Positions 6,322 to 15,873 of a DNA stretch of 64,000 nt are shown here, one piece after another. A program made the translations under genes and the position numbers. This DNA comes from an uncultured Clostridia bacterium (GTDB taxonomy: Bacteria; Bacillota; Clostridia; Christensenellales; CAG-138). Under the pieces are notes generated by a model, which worked only from the letters and a program-made list of their open reading frames with translations, was not told where the DNA came from and searched no databases. The DNA lies in contig CAMVNO010000009.1 in assembly GCA_947168855.1 (NCBI GenBank), positions 42,345 through 106,344 of the forward strand, read 5' to 3'. The stretch's first letter is position 1. Every line of letters starts with the position of its first letter.

Positions 6322-8349
6322 TCACTTATGCGTCTTTTCCCTTGCGCGCCTGTGCGCACCGATCTGACCGGGCTTCAGGTCGCTCTTCTTCTGCGTCGGC
6401 TTTTCACCCTTCAGGGCAAGGATCGCGTCGCGAAGCTTCGCCGCGGTCTCGAATTCGAGCTCGCGCGCCGCCTGCTGCATCTGTTCGGTCAGCACGGCGA
6501 TGCGCTCCTTCTTCTGCCATTCGGTGAGGCTTTCCGGCGGTTCGTCCTCGCGGCGCGAGATCACCAGCGTGTCGTAGACCTTCTTCTGAATCGTCTGCGG
6601 CACGATGCCGTGCTCCTGATTATACGCCATCTGCTTTGCGCGGCGGCGGGCGGTCTCGTCCATCGCGCGGCGCATCGATTCCGTGATGCTGTCGGCATAC
6701 AGGATGACGCGTCCCTCGGCGTTTCGCGCGGCTCTGCCGATGGTCTGAATGAGGCTCGTTTCGCTGCGCAGAAAGCCTTCCTTGTCGGCGTCCAGGATCG
6801 CGACGAGCCCCACCTCGGGAAGGTCGAGCCCCTCGCGCAAAAGGTTGATGCCGACGAGCGCGTCGAATTCGCCGAGTCTCAGATCGCGGATGATCTCCAT
6901 GCGGTCCAGCGTGTCGATGTCGCTGTGCATATAGCGCACGCGCACGCCCATGCGGTCGAGGTATTCGGTCAGGTCCTCCGCCATGCGCTTGGTGAGCGTC
7001 GTGATGAGCGTCCGAAAGCCCTTTTCCGCCTGCATGCGGACTTCGCTCAGAAGGTCGTCGATCTGCCCCTTGACGGGACGCACCGTGACCTCCGGGTCGA
7101 CGAGCCCGGTCGGGCGGATGATCTGTTCGGCGACGACGTTCGCGCGCGAAAGCTCAAAGCTTGCGGGCGTTGCGGACACGCAGACGAGCTGCGGCACGCG
7201 CGCCAGAAATTCGTCGAATTTCAGCGGGCGGTTGTCCCTTGCGCTCGGCAGCCGGAAGCCGTATTCGACCAGCGCGTCCTTCCTTGCGCGGTCGCCGCGG
7301 AACATGCCGCCTACCTGCGGCAGCGTGACGTGGCTTTCGTCGACGAACATCAGAAAATCCTTCGGGAAATAGTCGATCAGCGTAAACGGCGGCTCGCCGG
7401 GTTTTCTGCCGTCAAAATAGCGAGAGTAGTTTTCGATGCCGCTGCAGAACCCGATCTCCTGCATCATCTCGATGTCGTGCAGCACGCGCGAGCGGATGCG
7501 CTCCGCCTCCAGCGGGCGGTTGGTGTCGAGGAACATCTGCTCCTGCACCTCCATGTCCGCTTCGATTTCGCGAAGCGCCTGCTGCATCTTTTCCTGCCCC
7601 GTCGCGTAGTGCGAGGCGGGGAAGATCGCGACATGGCTGCGGCGGGAAATGATCTCGCCGGTCAGCACGTTGATCTCCGCAATGCGCTCGATCTCGTCGC
7701 CGAAGAAGGAGATGCGCAGCGCCTTGTCGGTCCAGTTCACGGGGTAGATGTCGAGCGTGTCGCCATGGGAACGGAACGTCCCGCGCGAAAAGTCCATGTC
7801 GTTGCGCTGGTACTGGTTTTCGATGAGCCGGCGCATGACGTCGCGGCGGTCGATCTCCATGCCCTCGCGGAGCGAAATGGACAGCTTGAGGTACTCTTTG
7901 GGATCGCCGAGCCCGTAGATGCACGACACCGACGCGACGATGATGACGTCGTTCCGCTCGTTCAGAGCGCAGGTCGCGGAATGCCGCAGCTTGTCGATCT
8001 CGTCGTTCACGTCGATCGTCTTTTCGATGTAGGTGTCGGAGGCGGGCAGGTACGCTTCGGGCTGATAGTAGTCGTAGTACGACACAAAGAACTCCACCGC
8101 GGAGTCCGGAAACAGCTCCTTGAACTCGGAGCAGAGCTGCGCGGCGAGCGTTTTGTTATGGGCAAGCACGAGCGTGGGCTTCTGCACACGCTCGATGACC
8201 TTTGCCATGGTATAGGTTTTTCCGCTTCCCGTGACGCCCAGAAGCACGGACAGGGGATTGCCGGCTTCGATGCTCTTTGCGAGCGTTTCGATCGCCTGCG
8301 GCTGATCGCCCTGCGGCTCATAGGGGGAAACGACCTTGAATCTGCCCAT
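6322..8349 (-). CDS. uvrB: Excinuclease ABC subunit B
   Basis: Damage-recognition helicase-like subunit of nucleotide excision repair; it loads with UvrA and then recruits UvrC. The 675-residue protein has Walker [11 protein letters not shown] (about residues 39-48), the beta-hairpin region [14 protein letters not shown], Walker B ([12 protein letters not shown]), helicase motifs through QTIGRAARN, and a C-terminal UvrB/UvrC interaction motif ([22 protein letters not shown]). The ATG at 8349 overlaps the stop codon of the upstream Dabb gene (TGATG), so the two are cotranscribed and probably coupled. uvrA and uvrC are not nearby. A short basic tail follows the UVR motif. Confidence 0.97.
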   Translation of the reverse strand: MGRFKVVSPYEPQGDQPQAIETLAKSIEAGNPLSVLLGVTGSGKTYTMAKVIERVQKPTLVLAHNKTLAAQLCSEFKELFPDSAVEFFVSYYDYYQPEAYLPASDTYIEKTIDVNDEIDKLRHSATCALNERNDVIIVASVSCIYGLGDPKEYLKLSISLREGMEIDRRDVMRRLIENQYQRNDMDFSRGTFRSHGDTLDIYPVNWTDKALRISFFGDEIERIAEINVLTGEIISRRSHVAIFPASHYATGQEKMQQALREIEADMEVQEQMFLDTNRPLEAERIRSRVLHDIEMMQEIGFCSGIENYSRYFDGRKPGEPPFTLIDYFPKDFLMFVDESHVTLPQVGGMFRGDRARKDALVEYGFRLPSARDNRPLKFDEFLARVPQLVCVSATPASFELSRANVVAEQIIRPTGLVDPEVTVRPVKGQIDDLLSEVRMQAEKGFRTLITTLTKRMAEDLTEYLDRMGVRVRYMHSDIDTLDRMEIIRDLRLGEFDALVGINLLREGLDLPEVGLVAILDADKEGFLRSETSLIQTIGRAARNAEGRVILYADSITESMRRAMDETARRRAKQMAYNQEHGIVPQTIQKKVYDTLVISRREDEPPESLTEWQKKERIAVLTEQMQQAARELEFETAAKLRDAILALKGEKPTQKKSDLKPGQIGAHRRAREKTHK

Positions 8350-8633
8350 CAATACTCGAAATCGACGGTCTTCGATTCCAGACAGTGCGCGTGGATATAG
8401 ACGCGCGCCGCGTTGTGGTCCGGATGCTGATCGTAGATTTTGAGGTCCTCCTTCGTTTTGCAGTCGACGAGCAGCGCCATGTCGAAGCTTCTCGGGGAGT
8501 GCATGAAATCGGCGCCGATCTGCATCGAAACGATCTCGGGGATCTTGTCGACGAGCGCGTACAGGGAGTCGCGCACGACGGGGATGTTTTCCTTCGGGTT
8601 TTCAAACCGGAACAGAACGATGTGCTTGATCAT
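8349..8633 (-). CDS. Dabb-domain (stress-responsive alpha/beta-barrel) protein
   Basis: A 94-residue single-domain protein beginning [13 protein letters not shown]. The histidine after the start, the [19 protein letters not shown] strand and the [14 protein letters not shown] segment are the Dabb ferredoxin-like fold pattern. Members usually form dimers; substrates of most bacterial ones are unknown. The ATG follows ATGGAGG at good spacing. It overlaps uvrB by one base. The linkage does not prove a role in repair. Confidence 0.85.
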   Translation of the reverse strand: MIKHIVLFRFENPKENIPVVRDSLYALVDKIPEIVSMQIGADFMHSPRSFDMALLVDCKTKEDLKIYDQHPDHNAARVYIHAHCLESKTVDFEY

Positions 8634-8703
8634 AAAAATACCTCCATTTTTCTGTAACAGACAATAAAATGTTCAAATTGAGAACTGTATTGACGCGGGA
8701 AAT

Positions 8704-8732
8704 TGAGGCTTCCCCTTTGAGGGGAAGGCAGG
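8704..8732. repeat. CTTCCCC palindrome
   Basis: GGCTTCCCCTTTGAGGGGAAGGC forms a 9-10 bp stem just downstream of the deoD stop codon. The same motif recurs at 26359, 29293, 38691 and 59235. It may act as a transcript end, but no T-run follows on the minus strand. Confidence 0.6.
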
Positions 8733-8736
8733 GCAG

Positions 8737-9447
8737 TTACTCCGCGATGGACAGCGCCACGCGGATCATCTGATCGAACGCGGTCTGCCGCTGTTCCGGC
8801 GTCGTTTCCTCATGCGTGCCGATGATGTCGCTGATCGTGTCGATCGCGAGCGCCTTTTTGCCGCAGCGGGCGGCGTTCATATAGAGCGCGGCGGCTTCCA
8901 TCTCCGCGGCGAGCACGCCCATCTTGCGCCAGCTTTTCCACGCCTCGGGATCGTCGTCGTAGAACACGTCGGAGCTCATCAGGTTGCCGACCATGTACCG
9001 CGCGCCGATCGCCTCGCAGGCGTCGACCGCCTTTCGGACGAGCCCGAAATCCGCGATAGGCGCGAACGTGCCGGGCAGATTGAACTGCGCGGCATAGTTC
9101 GAATTTGTGCAGGCGCCCATGCCGATGACGATGTCGAAGAGCCGGAGATCGGGATGGTACGCGCCCGCGCTTCCGACGCGGATGATGCTGTCCACATCAT
9201 AGAAATGGAAGAGCTCGTAGGAATAGATGCCGATCGAGGGATTGCCCATGCCGCTTGCCATGACGGATACGCGCTTGCCCCCGTAGGTGCCGGTATATCC
9301 GTACACGTTGCGGATGCCCGTGACGAGCCTGGGATCCTCAAGGTACGTTTCCGCAATGAACTTTGCGCGCAGGGGATCGCCCGGCATCAGCACGGTCTTT
9401 GCAAAATCGCCCTTGTTTGCGCCGTTGTGGGGAGTGATCGTCGCCAT
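8737..9447 (-). CDS. deoD: Purine-nucleoside phosphorylase, DeoD type
   Basis: Cleaves purine (deoxy)ribonucleosides with phosphate to the base and (deoxy)ribose 1-phosphate in the salvage pathway. The 236-residue protein fits the hexameric family. Visible motifs are the N-terminal phosphate-site MPGDPLRAKFIAE, GIRNVYGYTGTYGGKRVSVM, the central RVGSAGAYHPD, and the nucleoside-binding AAEMEAAALY. The catalytic Asp region reads TISDII. It is the last gene of the operon starting with murA, 18 bp after the YbjQ-family gene. The sugar phosphate could feed the phosphoglucomutase of the same operon if that enzyme accepts pentoses; this is inference. Confidence 0.95.
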   Translation of the reverse strand: MATITPHNGANKGDFAKTVLMPGDPLRAKFIAETYLEDPRLVTGIRNVYGYTGTYGGKRVSVMASGMGNPSIGIYSYELFHFYDVDSIIRVGSAGAYHPDLRLFDIVIGMGACTNSNYAAQFNLPGTFAPIADFGLVRKAVDACEAIGARYMVGNLMSSDVFYDDDPEAWKSWRKMGVLAAEMEAAALYMNAARCGKKALAIDTISDIIGTHEETTPEQRQTAFDQMIRVALSIAE

Positions 9448-9465
9448 AGCCGCTCTCCCTTCCGG

Positions 9466-9780
9466 TTACGAAAGGAACTTGACCGCGGTGCCGTAAGCAA
9501 AGACTTCTGCAGCGCCCTGCATGACCTCGGAGGATGCGTAGCGGATCCCGATGACGGCGTCCGCGCCGAGCGCTTCCGCTTCCCTGACCATTCGGTCGGT
9601 CGCGATCTGTCTTGCTTCGTTCAGCATTTCGGTATAGCTCTCGATCTCGCCGCCGACGAGATTCTTGAAGCCTGCGAGGAAGTCCTTTCCTACATGCTTC
9701 GTCTGAACGGTTGCGCCCTTGACGAGACCGAGCGCGGCGATCGTTTTTCCGGGAACGGATTCAATGGTGTACAGATACAT
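9466..9780 (-). CDS. YbjQ/UPF0145 family protein
   Basis: A 104-residue protein of the YbjQ family, called heavy-metal-binding in some databases from its similarity in fold rather than from proof. It shows the typical IESVPGKTIAALGLVKGATV start, RQIATDRMVREAEALGADAVIGIRY, and the final AEVFAYGTAVKF. The family forms pentamers of unknown function. A ribosome site (AAAGGAGATAAAACC) precedes the ATG. It sits between the phosphoglucomutase and deoD genes, 16 and 18 bp away, so it belongs to the same transcript. Confidence 0.85.
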   Translation of the reverse strand: MYLYTIESVPGKTIAALGLVKGATVQTKHVGKDFLAGFKNLVGGEIESYTEMLNEARQIATDRMVREAEALGADAVIGIRYASSEVMQGAAEVFAYGTAVKFLS

Positions 9781-9796
9781 GGTTTTATCTCCTTTC

Positions 9797-11503
9797 TTAT
9801 TTAAGACCGAGAAGCTTTGAAAGCTTCGCGTCCATGTCGTTCATCAGGTTCGTGAGCTTTTCTTCGACCGCCGCGTCGTTTTCCGCGTGCGCGCCGATGT
9901 ACAGCTTGAGCTTCGGCTCCGTGCCGGAGGGACGCACCGTGACCCACGCACCGTCCGAAAGCGTATAGCGCAGCACGTTCGATTTCGGCAGCCCCGTCTT
10001 TGCGGGCTCGTTGAAGTCCTCCGCCTTTGTGACCGCGACGCCCGCGATCCCGGAAAGCGGCTGCTTGCGGAGCAGCGCCATCGCGTTCTGGATCGCCTCG
10101 ATGCCCGCCTTGCCCTCGAGCGTGTAGGACTTGACCTTTTCGCGGTAGAAGCCGTAGATCCCGTAGATCTCCTGCAGCGCGTCGTACAGCGTCATGCCGC
10201 GTTCCTTGTAGACCACGCACGCCTCCGCCACGAGCATCGCCGCGCAGATCGCGTCCTTGTCGCGCACGAAGCTGCCCGCGAGGAAGCCGTAGCTTTCCTC
10301 AAAGCCGAACAGGAACGTGTGCTCGTGCGTCTGTTCGCACCGCGCGATCTCCTCCGCAATGAAGCGGAAGCCGGTCAGCACCTCTTTCATCGCCACGCCG
10401 AACTTTGCGCAGATCGCGTCCGCAAGCTGCGTGGACACGATCGAGCGCACGACAAGCCCGTTTTCCGGCAGCTTGCCGGTCGCCTTGTAACTCGAAAGCA
10501 GGGAGTGGATCAGGATCGCGCCGATCTGATTGCCGGTCAGAACCGCCCAGTCGCCGTCGGTCTTTTTGACCGCAAGCCCCAGCCGGTCGCTGTCCGGGTC
10601 CGTGCCGATGATGACCGTCGCGCCGACCTCTTCCGCATAGCGGAACGCCAGCGTGAACGCGTTCGGATCCTCGGGGTTCGGCGCCTTGACCGTGGGGAAG
10701 CTGCCGTCCGGCGCTTCCTGTTCTTTGACGACCGTGACGTTCGTCACGCCGATGCGCCGGAGAACCTCGCGCACCGGCACGTTGCCGGATCCGTGCAGCG
10801 GGGTGTAGACGAGCTTCAGGTCCCTGCCCTTTGCCTTGACGAGCTCCGGCTGCGTCAGAAGCGACATGGTCTTTTGATAATAGATCTCGTCGACACCAGC
10901 GCCGATCAGTTCGATCGTGCCGTCCTTGATCGCTTCGTCAAACGGCTTATACGCGGTTTTGAAGCCCTCAACCGCGCGGATGTGCCTGGTGATCTCGTTC
11001 GCAAGTTCCGGCGCCGCCTGCCCCGCGGTCGGTCCGTAGACCTTGTAGCCGTTGTACTTCGGCGGGTTGTGGCTTGCCGTGATCACAACGCCCGCGTCGC
11101 ATTTGAGCTCGCGCACGGTGAAGCTGAGCTGCGGCACGGAATGGAGCGTGGAATAGAGATAGACGTGCACGCCGTGCGCCGCCAGCACGCAGGCGGTCTC
11201 CTTGGCAAAGAGGTCGGAGCAGTGCCGCGAATCGTACGCGATGCACACGCGCGCGGTGCCCCTGACGCTTTCGTCGAGATAGCGCGCAAGCCCTTCGGTC
11301 GCCTTGCGGACGTTGTAGATGTTCATGCGGTTGTCGCCCGCGCCCAGAATCCCGCGCAGGCCCGCCGTGCCGAACTCGAGCTCGGTATAGAAGCGTTCCT
11401 CGATCTCCGCGGGATCGTCCTTGATCAAAGCGAGCTCCGCTTTGGTCTGTTCGTCGATGTCGGGACTGTTCATCCAGAGTGCATAGCGTTCAGAAGCTGT
11501 CAT
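9797..11503 (-). CDS. Phospho-sugar mutase (phosphoglucomutase/phosphomannomutase family)
   Basis: Interconverts hexose 1- and 6-phosphates. The 568 residues match the clostridial and Bacillus PgcA type. Seen are the N-terminal FGTAGLRGILGAGDNRMN loop, the phosphoserine active site TASHNPPKYNGYK (Ser becomes phosphorylated), the metal-binding DPDSDR, a sugar-recognition FGFEESYGFL and the C-terminal phosphate-binding VRPSGTEPK. The ATG overlaps the stop codon of the pseudouridine synthase gene by 4 bp (ATGA). Together with murA upstream it may supply sugar phosphates for the cell wall. Phosphopentomutase activity is possible given deoD downstream, but not provable from sequence. Confidence 0.93.
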   Translation of the reverse strand: MTASERYALWMNSPDIDEQTKAELALIKDDPAEIEERFYTELEFGTAGLRGILGAGDNRMNIYNVRKATEGLARYLDESVRGTARVCIAYDSRHCSDLFAKETACVLAAHGVHVYLYSTLHSVPQLSFTVRELKCDAGVVITASHNPPKYNGYKVYGPTAGQAAPELANEITRHIRAVEGFKTAYKPFDEAIKDGTIELIGAGVDEIYYQKTMSLLTQPELVKAKGRDLKLVYTPLHGSGNVPVREVLRRIGVTNVTVVKEQEAPDGSFPTVKAPNPEDPNAFTLAFRYAEEVGATVIIGTDPDSDRLGLAVKKTDGDWAVLTGNQIGAILIHSLLSSYKATGKLPENGLVVRSIVSTQLADAICAKFGVAMKEVLTGFRFIAEEIARCEQTHEHTFLFGFEESYGFLAGSFVRDKDAICAAMLVAEACVVYKERGMTLYDALQEIYGIYGFYREKVKSYTLEGKAGIEAIQNAMALLRKQPLSGIAGVAVTKAEDFNEPAKTGLPKSNVLRYTLSDGAWVTVRPSGTEPKLKLYIGAHAENDAAVEEKLTNLMNDMDAKLSKLLGLK

Positions 11504-12798
11504 CGTCTTTCCTCCGTAAAAAGGTTCAGATTGAGTTCCCGGGTGCTTTCAAAGGTCTTGCCGAGCACCGTCAGCCGCTTGTGCAGCAGGCACTGGCGGC
11601 GTTTTTTATATCGCTTGTTCGCGTCGCGGTCGCCGTACTTGTCGTCGCCGAGCACGGGGCAGCCGATCGCGCTCATCTGCACGCGGATCTGGTGCGTGCG
11701 TCCCGTAAAGAGCCGGATCTCACAAAGCGAAAGATCGCGCTTCGTTTCGAGCACGCGCACGGCAAGCTCCATGCGCAGAGCGTCCGGATCGCTTTCCGGA
11801 CAGAGCCGCATATACGCGGCGTCCGCGTCCTTTTTCGCAAAATGCGTACAGCGTCCGTCCTTCGGGCGCCCGACGACGATCGCGTGGTAGATCTTTTCGG
11901 TCTCGTGCCGGTAAAACGCCTCCGAAAGCGCGTCGCGCATCGCCTCCGTGCGGGCGAAGACGACCAGCCCTTCGGTGTTCGCGTCGAGGCGGTGGACGGG
12001 GAAGAGCGGATCGAAGATACCGGACAGCTCGCCCAAAAGCTCGCCTTCGACCTCCGCGCCCGCGTTCTTGTCCACGACAAGAATTTCGTCGTCGAAATAC
12101 ACGCCGCTGCACACCTCGTACGCGGGCAGAAGCTTCAGCGCCGCGGGGTATTCCCGCCAAGCGGGGATCGACCAGAAGGTCATCGGTTCATTCTGCGTCG
12201 GGTGCTTCACCGTGAGCGTGTACGCCCAGAGCCGGATCTGCGTGCCGGGCTTTGCCTTCGGGTTATAGCGCATGTCGCCCAGAATCGGCAGTCCTCTGCT
12301 CGATAGCTGCACGCGGATCTGGTGCGGACGGCCGGTGAGAAGCTCCACGTCCAAAAGCGACGTGCCGTTTTCGCGGGCAAGCGTGCGGTAGCGCAGGATC
12401 GCCTTTTTCGCGCCGTCCGTGCCCTCGGGCACGACGCGCGTCGTGTTGGTCCGTTCGTCCTTATAGAGCCAGTCGACGCATTCGCCGGACGCGGGGGCGT
12501 TTCCCTCGACGATCGCGACGTAGCGCTTGTGCGCGGTGCGGTCCTTGAACTGACTTGTGAGCCGTCCCGCCGCCTTGCTGGTTCTCGCAAAGACCATCAC
12601 GCCGCCGACCGGGCGGTCGAGCCGGTGCACCAGTCCGAGATACGCCTCGCCGGGCTTATGGTACCGCTCCTTGATGTACGCCTTGCACAAAGACAGCAGG
12701 TCCGCGTCGCCCGAAGCGTCCGCCTGCACCGGCAGGTTTTCGGGCTTTTCGACCACCAGGAGGTGGTTGTCTTCAAATAAAATATGCGGCGCGCTCAT
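11500..12798 (-). CDS. Tandem double-domain RluA-family RNA pseudouridine synthase
   Basis: Two complete RluA-type catalytic domains lie in one 432-residue chain. Domain 1 (about 1-215) contains LVHRLDRPVGGV with catalytic Asp61; domain 2 (about 230-432) contains PVHRLDANTEGL with Asp272. Each is followed by its own TGRPHQIRVQ or TGRTHQIRVQ motif and by a GDxxY/K strand. No S4 RNA-binding domain is present. A single RluA protein is usually about 300 residues, so this is a fusion or internal duplication. The start at 12798 overlaps the upstream methyltransferase stop codon (ATGA); a longer frame reaching 13035 is rejected because it has no ribosome site and a basic shadow composition. RNA targets are unknown. 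Confidence 0.88.
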   Translation of the reverse strand: MSAPHILFEDNHLLVVEKPENLPVQADASGDADLLSLCKAYIKERYHKPGEAYLGLVHRLDRPVGGVMVFARTSKAAGRLTSQFKDRTAHKRYVAIVEGNAPASGECVDWLYKDERTNTTRVVPEGTDGAKKAILRYRTLARENGTSLLDVELLTGRPHQIRVQLSSRGLPILGDMRYNPKAKPGTQIRLWAYTLTVKHPTQNEPMTFWSIPAWREYPAALKLLPAYEVCSGVYFDDEILVVDKNAGAEVEGELLGELSGIFDPLFPVHRLDANTEGLVVFARTEAMRDALSEAFYRHETEKIYHAIVVGRPKDGRCTHFAKKDADAAYMRLCPESDPDALRMELAVRVLETKRDLSLCEIRLFTGRTHQIRVQMSAIGCPVLGDDKYGDRDANKRYKKRRQCLLHKRLTVLGKTFESTRELNLNLFTEERR

Positions 12799-13658
12799 GC
12801 GTTCGTCCACCGTCCGCTCGCGCCGCAGGGCAGGATCAGATTGCCGCGCGCGATCGGCAGACCGATCTCGCCGGCTTCGGCGGTTCCGCCCTTGATCGCA
12901 AGCTGCAGCACGTTTGAAAGCACGGTCGGCGCAAGACCGGTCGTGTAGGAATTGATGAGAAAGAAACAGGGGTCGGGGGAGAGCAGCCCGGCGCAGAGCT
13001 CGACGAGCGGATAGAGGTCGTTTTCGATCTTCCACATCTCGCCGGTGGGACCTCTGCCGTAGCTCGGCGGGTCCATCAGGATGCCGTCGTAGCGGTTGCC
13101 GCGCCGGATCTCGCGCTTCACGAACTTCACGCAGTCGTCGACGATGTAGCGGATCGGCGCCGCCTGAAGCCCCGAAGCCGCGGCGTTGTCCTTTGCCCAG
13201 GCGACCATGCCCTTCGCCGCGTCGACATGCACGACCTCCGCGCCGGACTTTGCGCAGGCGCAGGTCGCGCCGCCGGTGTACGCAAAGAGGTTCAGCACCT
13301 TTGCGGGGCGCCCCGTGCGTTTTTGAAAGGCTTCGATCCCGCTTCGCATCCAGTCCCAGTTAACCGCCTGCTCGGGAAAGAGCCCCGTGTGCTTGAAGCC
13401 GGTCGGACGCACGATGAACGTAAGATCGCGATAGGCGATCGTCCATTGCTCGGGAAGCTGTTTTCTGTATTCCCAATGCCCGCCGCCGGAAGCGCTTCTG
13501 TGATAGATCGCGTCGGCGCGTTCGCCGGCGCGCGGGTCCATCGTCCAGACCGCCTGCGGATCGGGACGCAAAAGCGTCACGCCGCCCCAGCGCTCCAGCT
13601 TGTCGCCGTTGCCCGCGTCGAGGATCGCGTAGTCCTTCCAGCCGGAAGCAAGATACAT
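12795..13658 (-). CDS. Class I SAM-dependent RNA methyltransferase (RlmI/RlmK-like core)
   Basis: A 287-residue Rossmann methyltransferase. The SAM-binding motif is KVLNLFAYTGGATCACAKSG, followed by VVHVDAAKGMVAWAKDNA and the catalytic-type motif ILMDPPSYGRGPTGE (DPPSY). This order is that of 23S rRNA m5C methyltransferases related to RlmI, but without an N-terminal PUA domain. Many annotations call such proteins SAM-dependent methyltransferase. Start chosen at 13658, after GGGAGGAAACCT. It lies 13 bp after murA and overlaps the pseudouridine synthase by 4 bp, which suggests two RNA-modification genes expressed together. Confidence 0.87.
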   Translation of the reverse strand: MYLASGWKDYAILDAGNGDKLERWGGVTLLRPDPQAVWTMDPRAGERADAIYHRSASGGGHWEYRKQLPEQWTIAYRDLTFIVRPTGFKHTGLFPEQAVNWDWMRSGIEAFQKRTGRPAKVLNLFAYTGGATCACAKSGAEVVHVDAAKGMVAWAKDNAAASGLQAAPIRYIVDDCVKFVKREIRRGNRYDGILMDPPSYGRGPTGEMWKIENDLYPLVELCAGLLSPDPCFFLINSYTTGLAPTVLSNVLQLAIKGGTAEAGEIGLPIARGNLILPCGASGRWTNA

Positions 13659-13671
13659 AGGTTTCCTCCCG

Positions 13672-14964
13672 TTACTCGTCGTCGGCGCGCAGAATGTCCG
13701 CGCCGATCGCCCGGAATTTACTGTCGAGGTATTCATAGCCGCGGTCGATGTAGCCGATGTTGTGCACGCGCGTTTCGCCGCCCGCCATGAGCCCCGCCAC
13801 GATCAGCGCGGCGCCCGCGCGAAGATCGCTTGCAAAGATGTCCGTTCCGCGCAGGTTCTCCACGCCCTTGACGCGCGCCACGCGCTTCGAGATCGAAATG
13901 CTTGCGCCGAGCTTTCGGAGCTCTTTGACGTGGTTGAACCGGTTTTCGAAGATGTTTTCGGTGATCACGCTCGTGCCCGTCGCCGTCGACAGATACGCCA
14001 TCATCGGCTGCTGCAGATCGGTGGGGAAGCCCGGGTAGACCATCGTGCGGAAGCTTACGGGACGCGGGCGTTCCTTCATGGTGACGCGCAGGAAGAAGTC
14101 GCGTCCGTCGTCGCCCTCGATCACGCGCGCGCCGCTTTCCATCAGCTTCGCGGAGATCGCCTCCATATGCGTCGGGATCACGTTCTTGATGACCACGTCG
14201 CCGCGCGTCGCCGCCGCCGCGATCATGTAGGTCCCGGTCTCGATCTGATCGGGAATGATCGAATACGAACAGCCGCGCAGCTTCTTGCGTCCCTGGATAC
14301 GGATCACGTCGGTGCCCGCGCCGCGGACCGAAGCGCCCATCATGTTCAAAAAGTTTGCCACGTCGACGACGTGCGGTTCCTTGGCGACGTTTTGAAGCAC
14401 CGTCGTGCCCTCCGCTCTCGTCGCCGCCAGCATCACGTTGATCGTCGCGCCGACGGAAACGACGTCGAAGAAGATCTCCGCGCCCTTTAATTTCGTCGCC
14501 TGCGCGCGAAGGACGTTGCGGCTTTCGTCCATGTAGATCTTCGCGCCGAGCGCGCGCATGCCCTTGATGTGCTGGTCGATGGGCCGGGGACCGATCACGC
14601 AGCCGCCCGGCAGCGCAAGCTCGATCTCGCCGTACGTGCCGAGCATGGCGCCGAGCAGGTAGTAGGACGCGCGCATGGAGCTGACCTTTGCGGAGGTTGC
14701 GTCGCGCGTGTTGATCGTCGACGGGTCGATGCGCATGCAGCCGCCCTCGGTCATGTCGACCTTGGCGCCGAGCCCGCTCAGGATCTCGCGGAGGCTTTCC
14801 ACGTCCGCAATGTTCGGCAGGTTTTCGAGGATGCAGGGCTCGCCGGCGAGGATCGCCGCGGGGATGATCGCAACCGCCGCGTTTTTCGCGCCGGAAATCG
14901 TCACCGTGCCCTCAAGCCGCTTGCTGCCGTGAATGCTGTAAAAAGGATTCATATGGTGTTCCAT
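13672..14964 (-). CDS. murA: UDP-N-acetylglucosamine 1-carboxyvinyltransferase
   Basis: First committed step of peptidoglycan synthesis: transfer of enolpyruvate from PEP to UDP-GlcNAc in the cytosol. The 430-residue protein has the substrate-binding SGAKNAAVAIIPA near the N-terminus and the catalytic loop LPGGCVIGPRPIDQH with the Cys that fosfomycin attacks, so a fosfomycin-sensitive form is expected. The later motif GFPTDLQQPMMA is also typical. The start may be at 14964 or four codons later (14952); ribosome sites are weak for both. It heads the six-gene minus-strand operon ending with deoD. Confidence 0.95.
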   Translation of the reverse strand: MEHHMNPFYSIHGSKRLEGTVTISGAKNAAVAIIPAAILAGEPCILENLPNIADVESLREILSGLGAKVDMTEGGCMRIDPSTINTRDATSAKVSSMRASYYLLGAMLGTYGEIELALPGGCVIGPRPIDQHIKGMRALGAKIYMDESRNVLRAQATKLKGAEIFFDVVSVGATINVMLAATRAEGTTVLQNVAKEPHVVDVANFLNMMGASVRGAGTDVIRIQGRKKLRGCSYSIIPDQIETGTYMIAAAATRGDVVIKNVIPTHMEAISAKLMESGARVIEGDDGRDFFLRVTMKERPRPVSFRTMVYPGFPTDLQQPMMAYLSTATGTSVITENIFENRFNHVKELRKLGASISISKRVARVKGVENLRGTDIFASDLRAGAALIVAGLMAGGETRVHNIGYIDRGYEYLDSKFRAIGADILRADDE

Positions 14965-14999
14965 GACTTTCTTTCTGTCTTTACAAAGGGTTTCTATTT

Positions 15000-15028
15000 A
15001 GTTTAACGGATTTTCGGCTTCCCGTCAA
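15000..15028 (-). promoter_or_regulatory. murA operon promoter
   Basis: TTGACG (15028-15023), 17-bp spacer, TAAACT (15005-15000) on the minus strand. The -35 box overlaps the stop codon of the upstream solute-binding gene. Confidence 0.65.
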
Positions 15029-15873
15029 CCGTTCACGCCCCATTCCACGCCGTTTTCGCGCGCCCATTCCCGGAAGGTGCCGTCGAGCTGCCAGCTGTAG
15101 AAGAGCTCGCTCGTCAGGTCGAGCAGAACGGAGTCCTTCTTGGCGATCGCGTAATAGGGGATCGCGCCGATGTCGTACGGCAGGATCTTTGTGCGCGATT
15201 CGTGCCAGCTCTGCGCCACGGTTCGCGGCAGACACGCGCCGTCCGCCGTTCCGGCGCGCAGCATGACGCGCATGGAGTAGTAATCCGCGCACGGGCGGAT
15301 GACAAGCGCCGGCTCGACCGACTTCACGTATTCCTTCAGCAGCTTTTCGGAAGGCGTGCTCTCGAGCACGGCGATCGTCTTCTCCGCAAGCGAATCGAAC
15401 GATTCGTACGCAAGGATCACGCAGCGGTCCGTGAAGAACGGGACCGTGCTTCTTTCGTAGCCGTCCTGTTTGAAAGCGTCCATGCTCATGAGCACGAGAT
15501 CCAGCTCGCCGTCGTTCATGCGCCACGGCGCGGTGTAGCGGTCGACCTCAACGAGCGTCAGACCCTCGGTGTCTCCGAAGATCAGCGTCGCAAGCTCGTC
15601 CGCGACCGATTGTTCGTAGCCCCTGCCGCCCCGATACATGCCCTCGAGGTCGGTATCCACGCCGATGCGCAGCACGCCGTTGCTCCGGATCACGTCCAGC
15701 TCCGGACTTGAAAGCGCGGTCGCGGTCGGGCGGTTGATCAGCACCAGCACGGTCACGAGCAGCACGCCCACGGCGGCGGCAAGGATCGGCTTGATCGGAA
15801 GCTTTTCCTGCCAGCCCGGCCGCAGGAGGCGTTTTTTCTTCGGTTTTAAATCCTCATTGAATTTTGTTTCCAC
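15025..15873 (-). CDS. Membrane-anchored family 3 solute-binding (amino-acid type) protein
   Basis: A 282-residue protein with a basic cytoplasmic N-terminus (about 27 residues), one membrane helix (about 28-46, ILAAAVGVLLVTVLVLINR), and an extracellular periplasmic-binding-protein fold. The core begins VIRSNGVLRIGVDTDLEGMYRG and continues with GELDLVLMSMDAF and SEKLLKEYVKSVEPALVIRP, the pattern of amino-acid-binding SBP_bac_3 proteins. There is no lipobox and no ABC permease or ATPase nearby, so it may be an orphan sensor-like binding protein rather than an uptake subunit. The start is a GTG without a visible ribosome site, directly abutting a dispersed repeat, so the true N-terminus is uncertain. 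Confidence 0.75.
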   Translation of the reverse strand: METKFNEDLKPKKKRLLRPGWQEKLPIKPILAAAVGVLLVTVLVLINRPTATALSSPELDVIRSNGVLRIGVDTDLEGMYRGGRGYEQSVADELATLIFGDTEGLTLVEVDRYTAPWRMNDGELDLVLMSMDAFKQDGYERSTVPFFTDRCVILAYESFDSLAEKTIAVLESTPSEKLLKEYVKSVEPALVIRPCADYYSMRVMLRAGTADGACLPRTVAQSWHESRTKILPYDIGAIPYYAIAKKDSVLLDLTSELFYSWQLDGTFREWARENGVEWGVNG

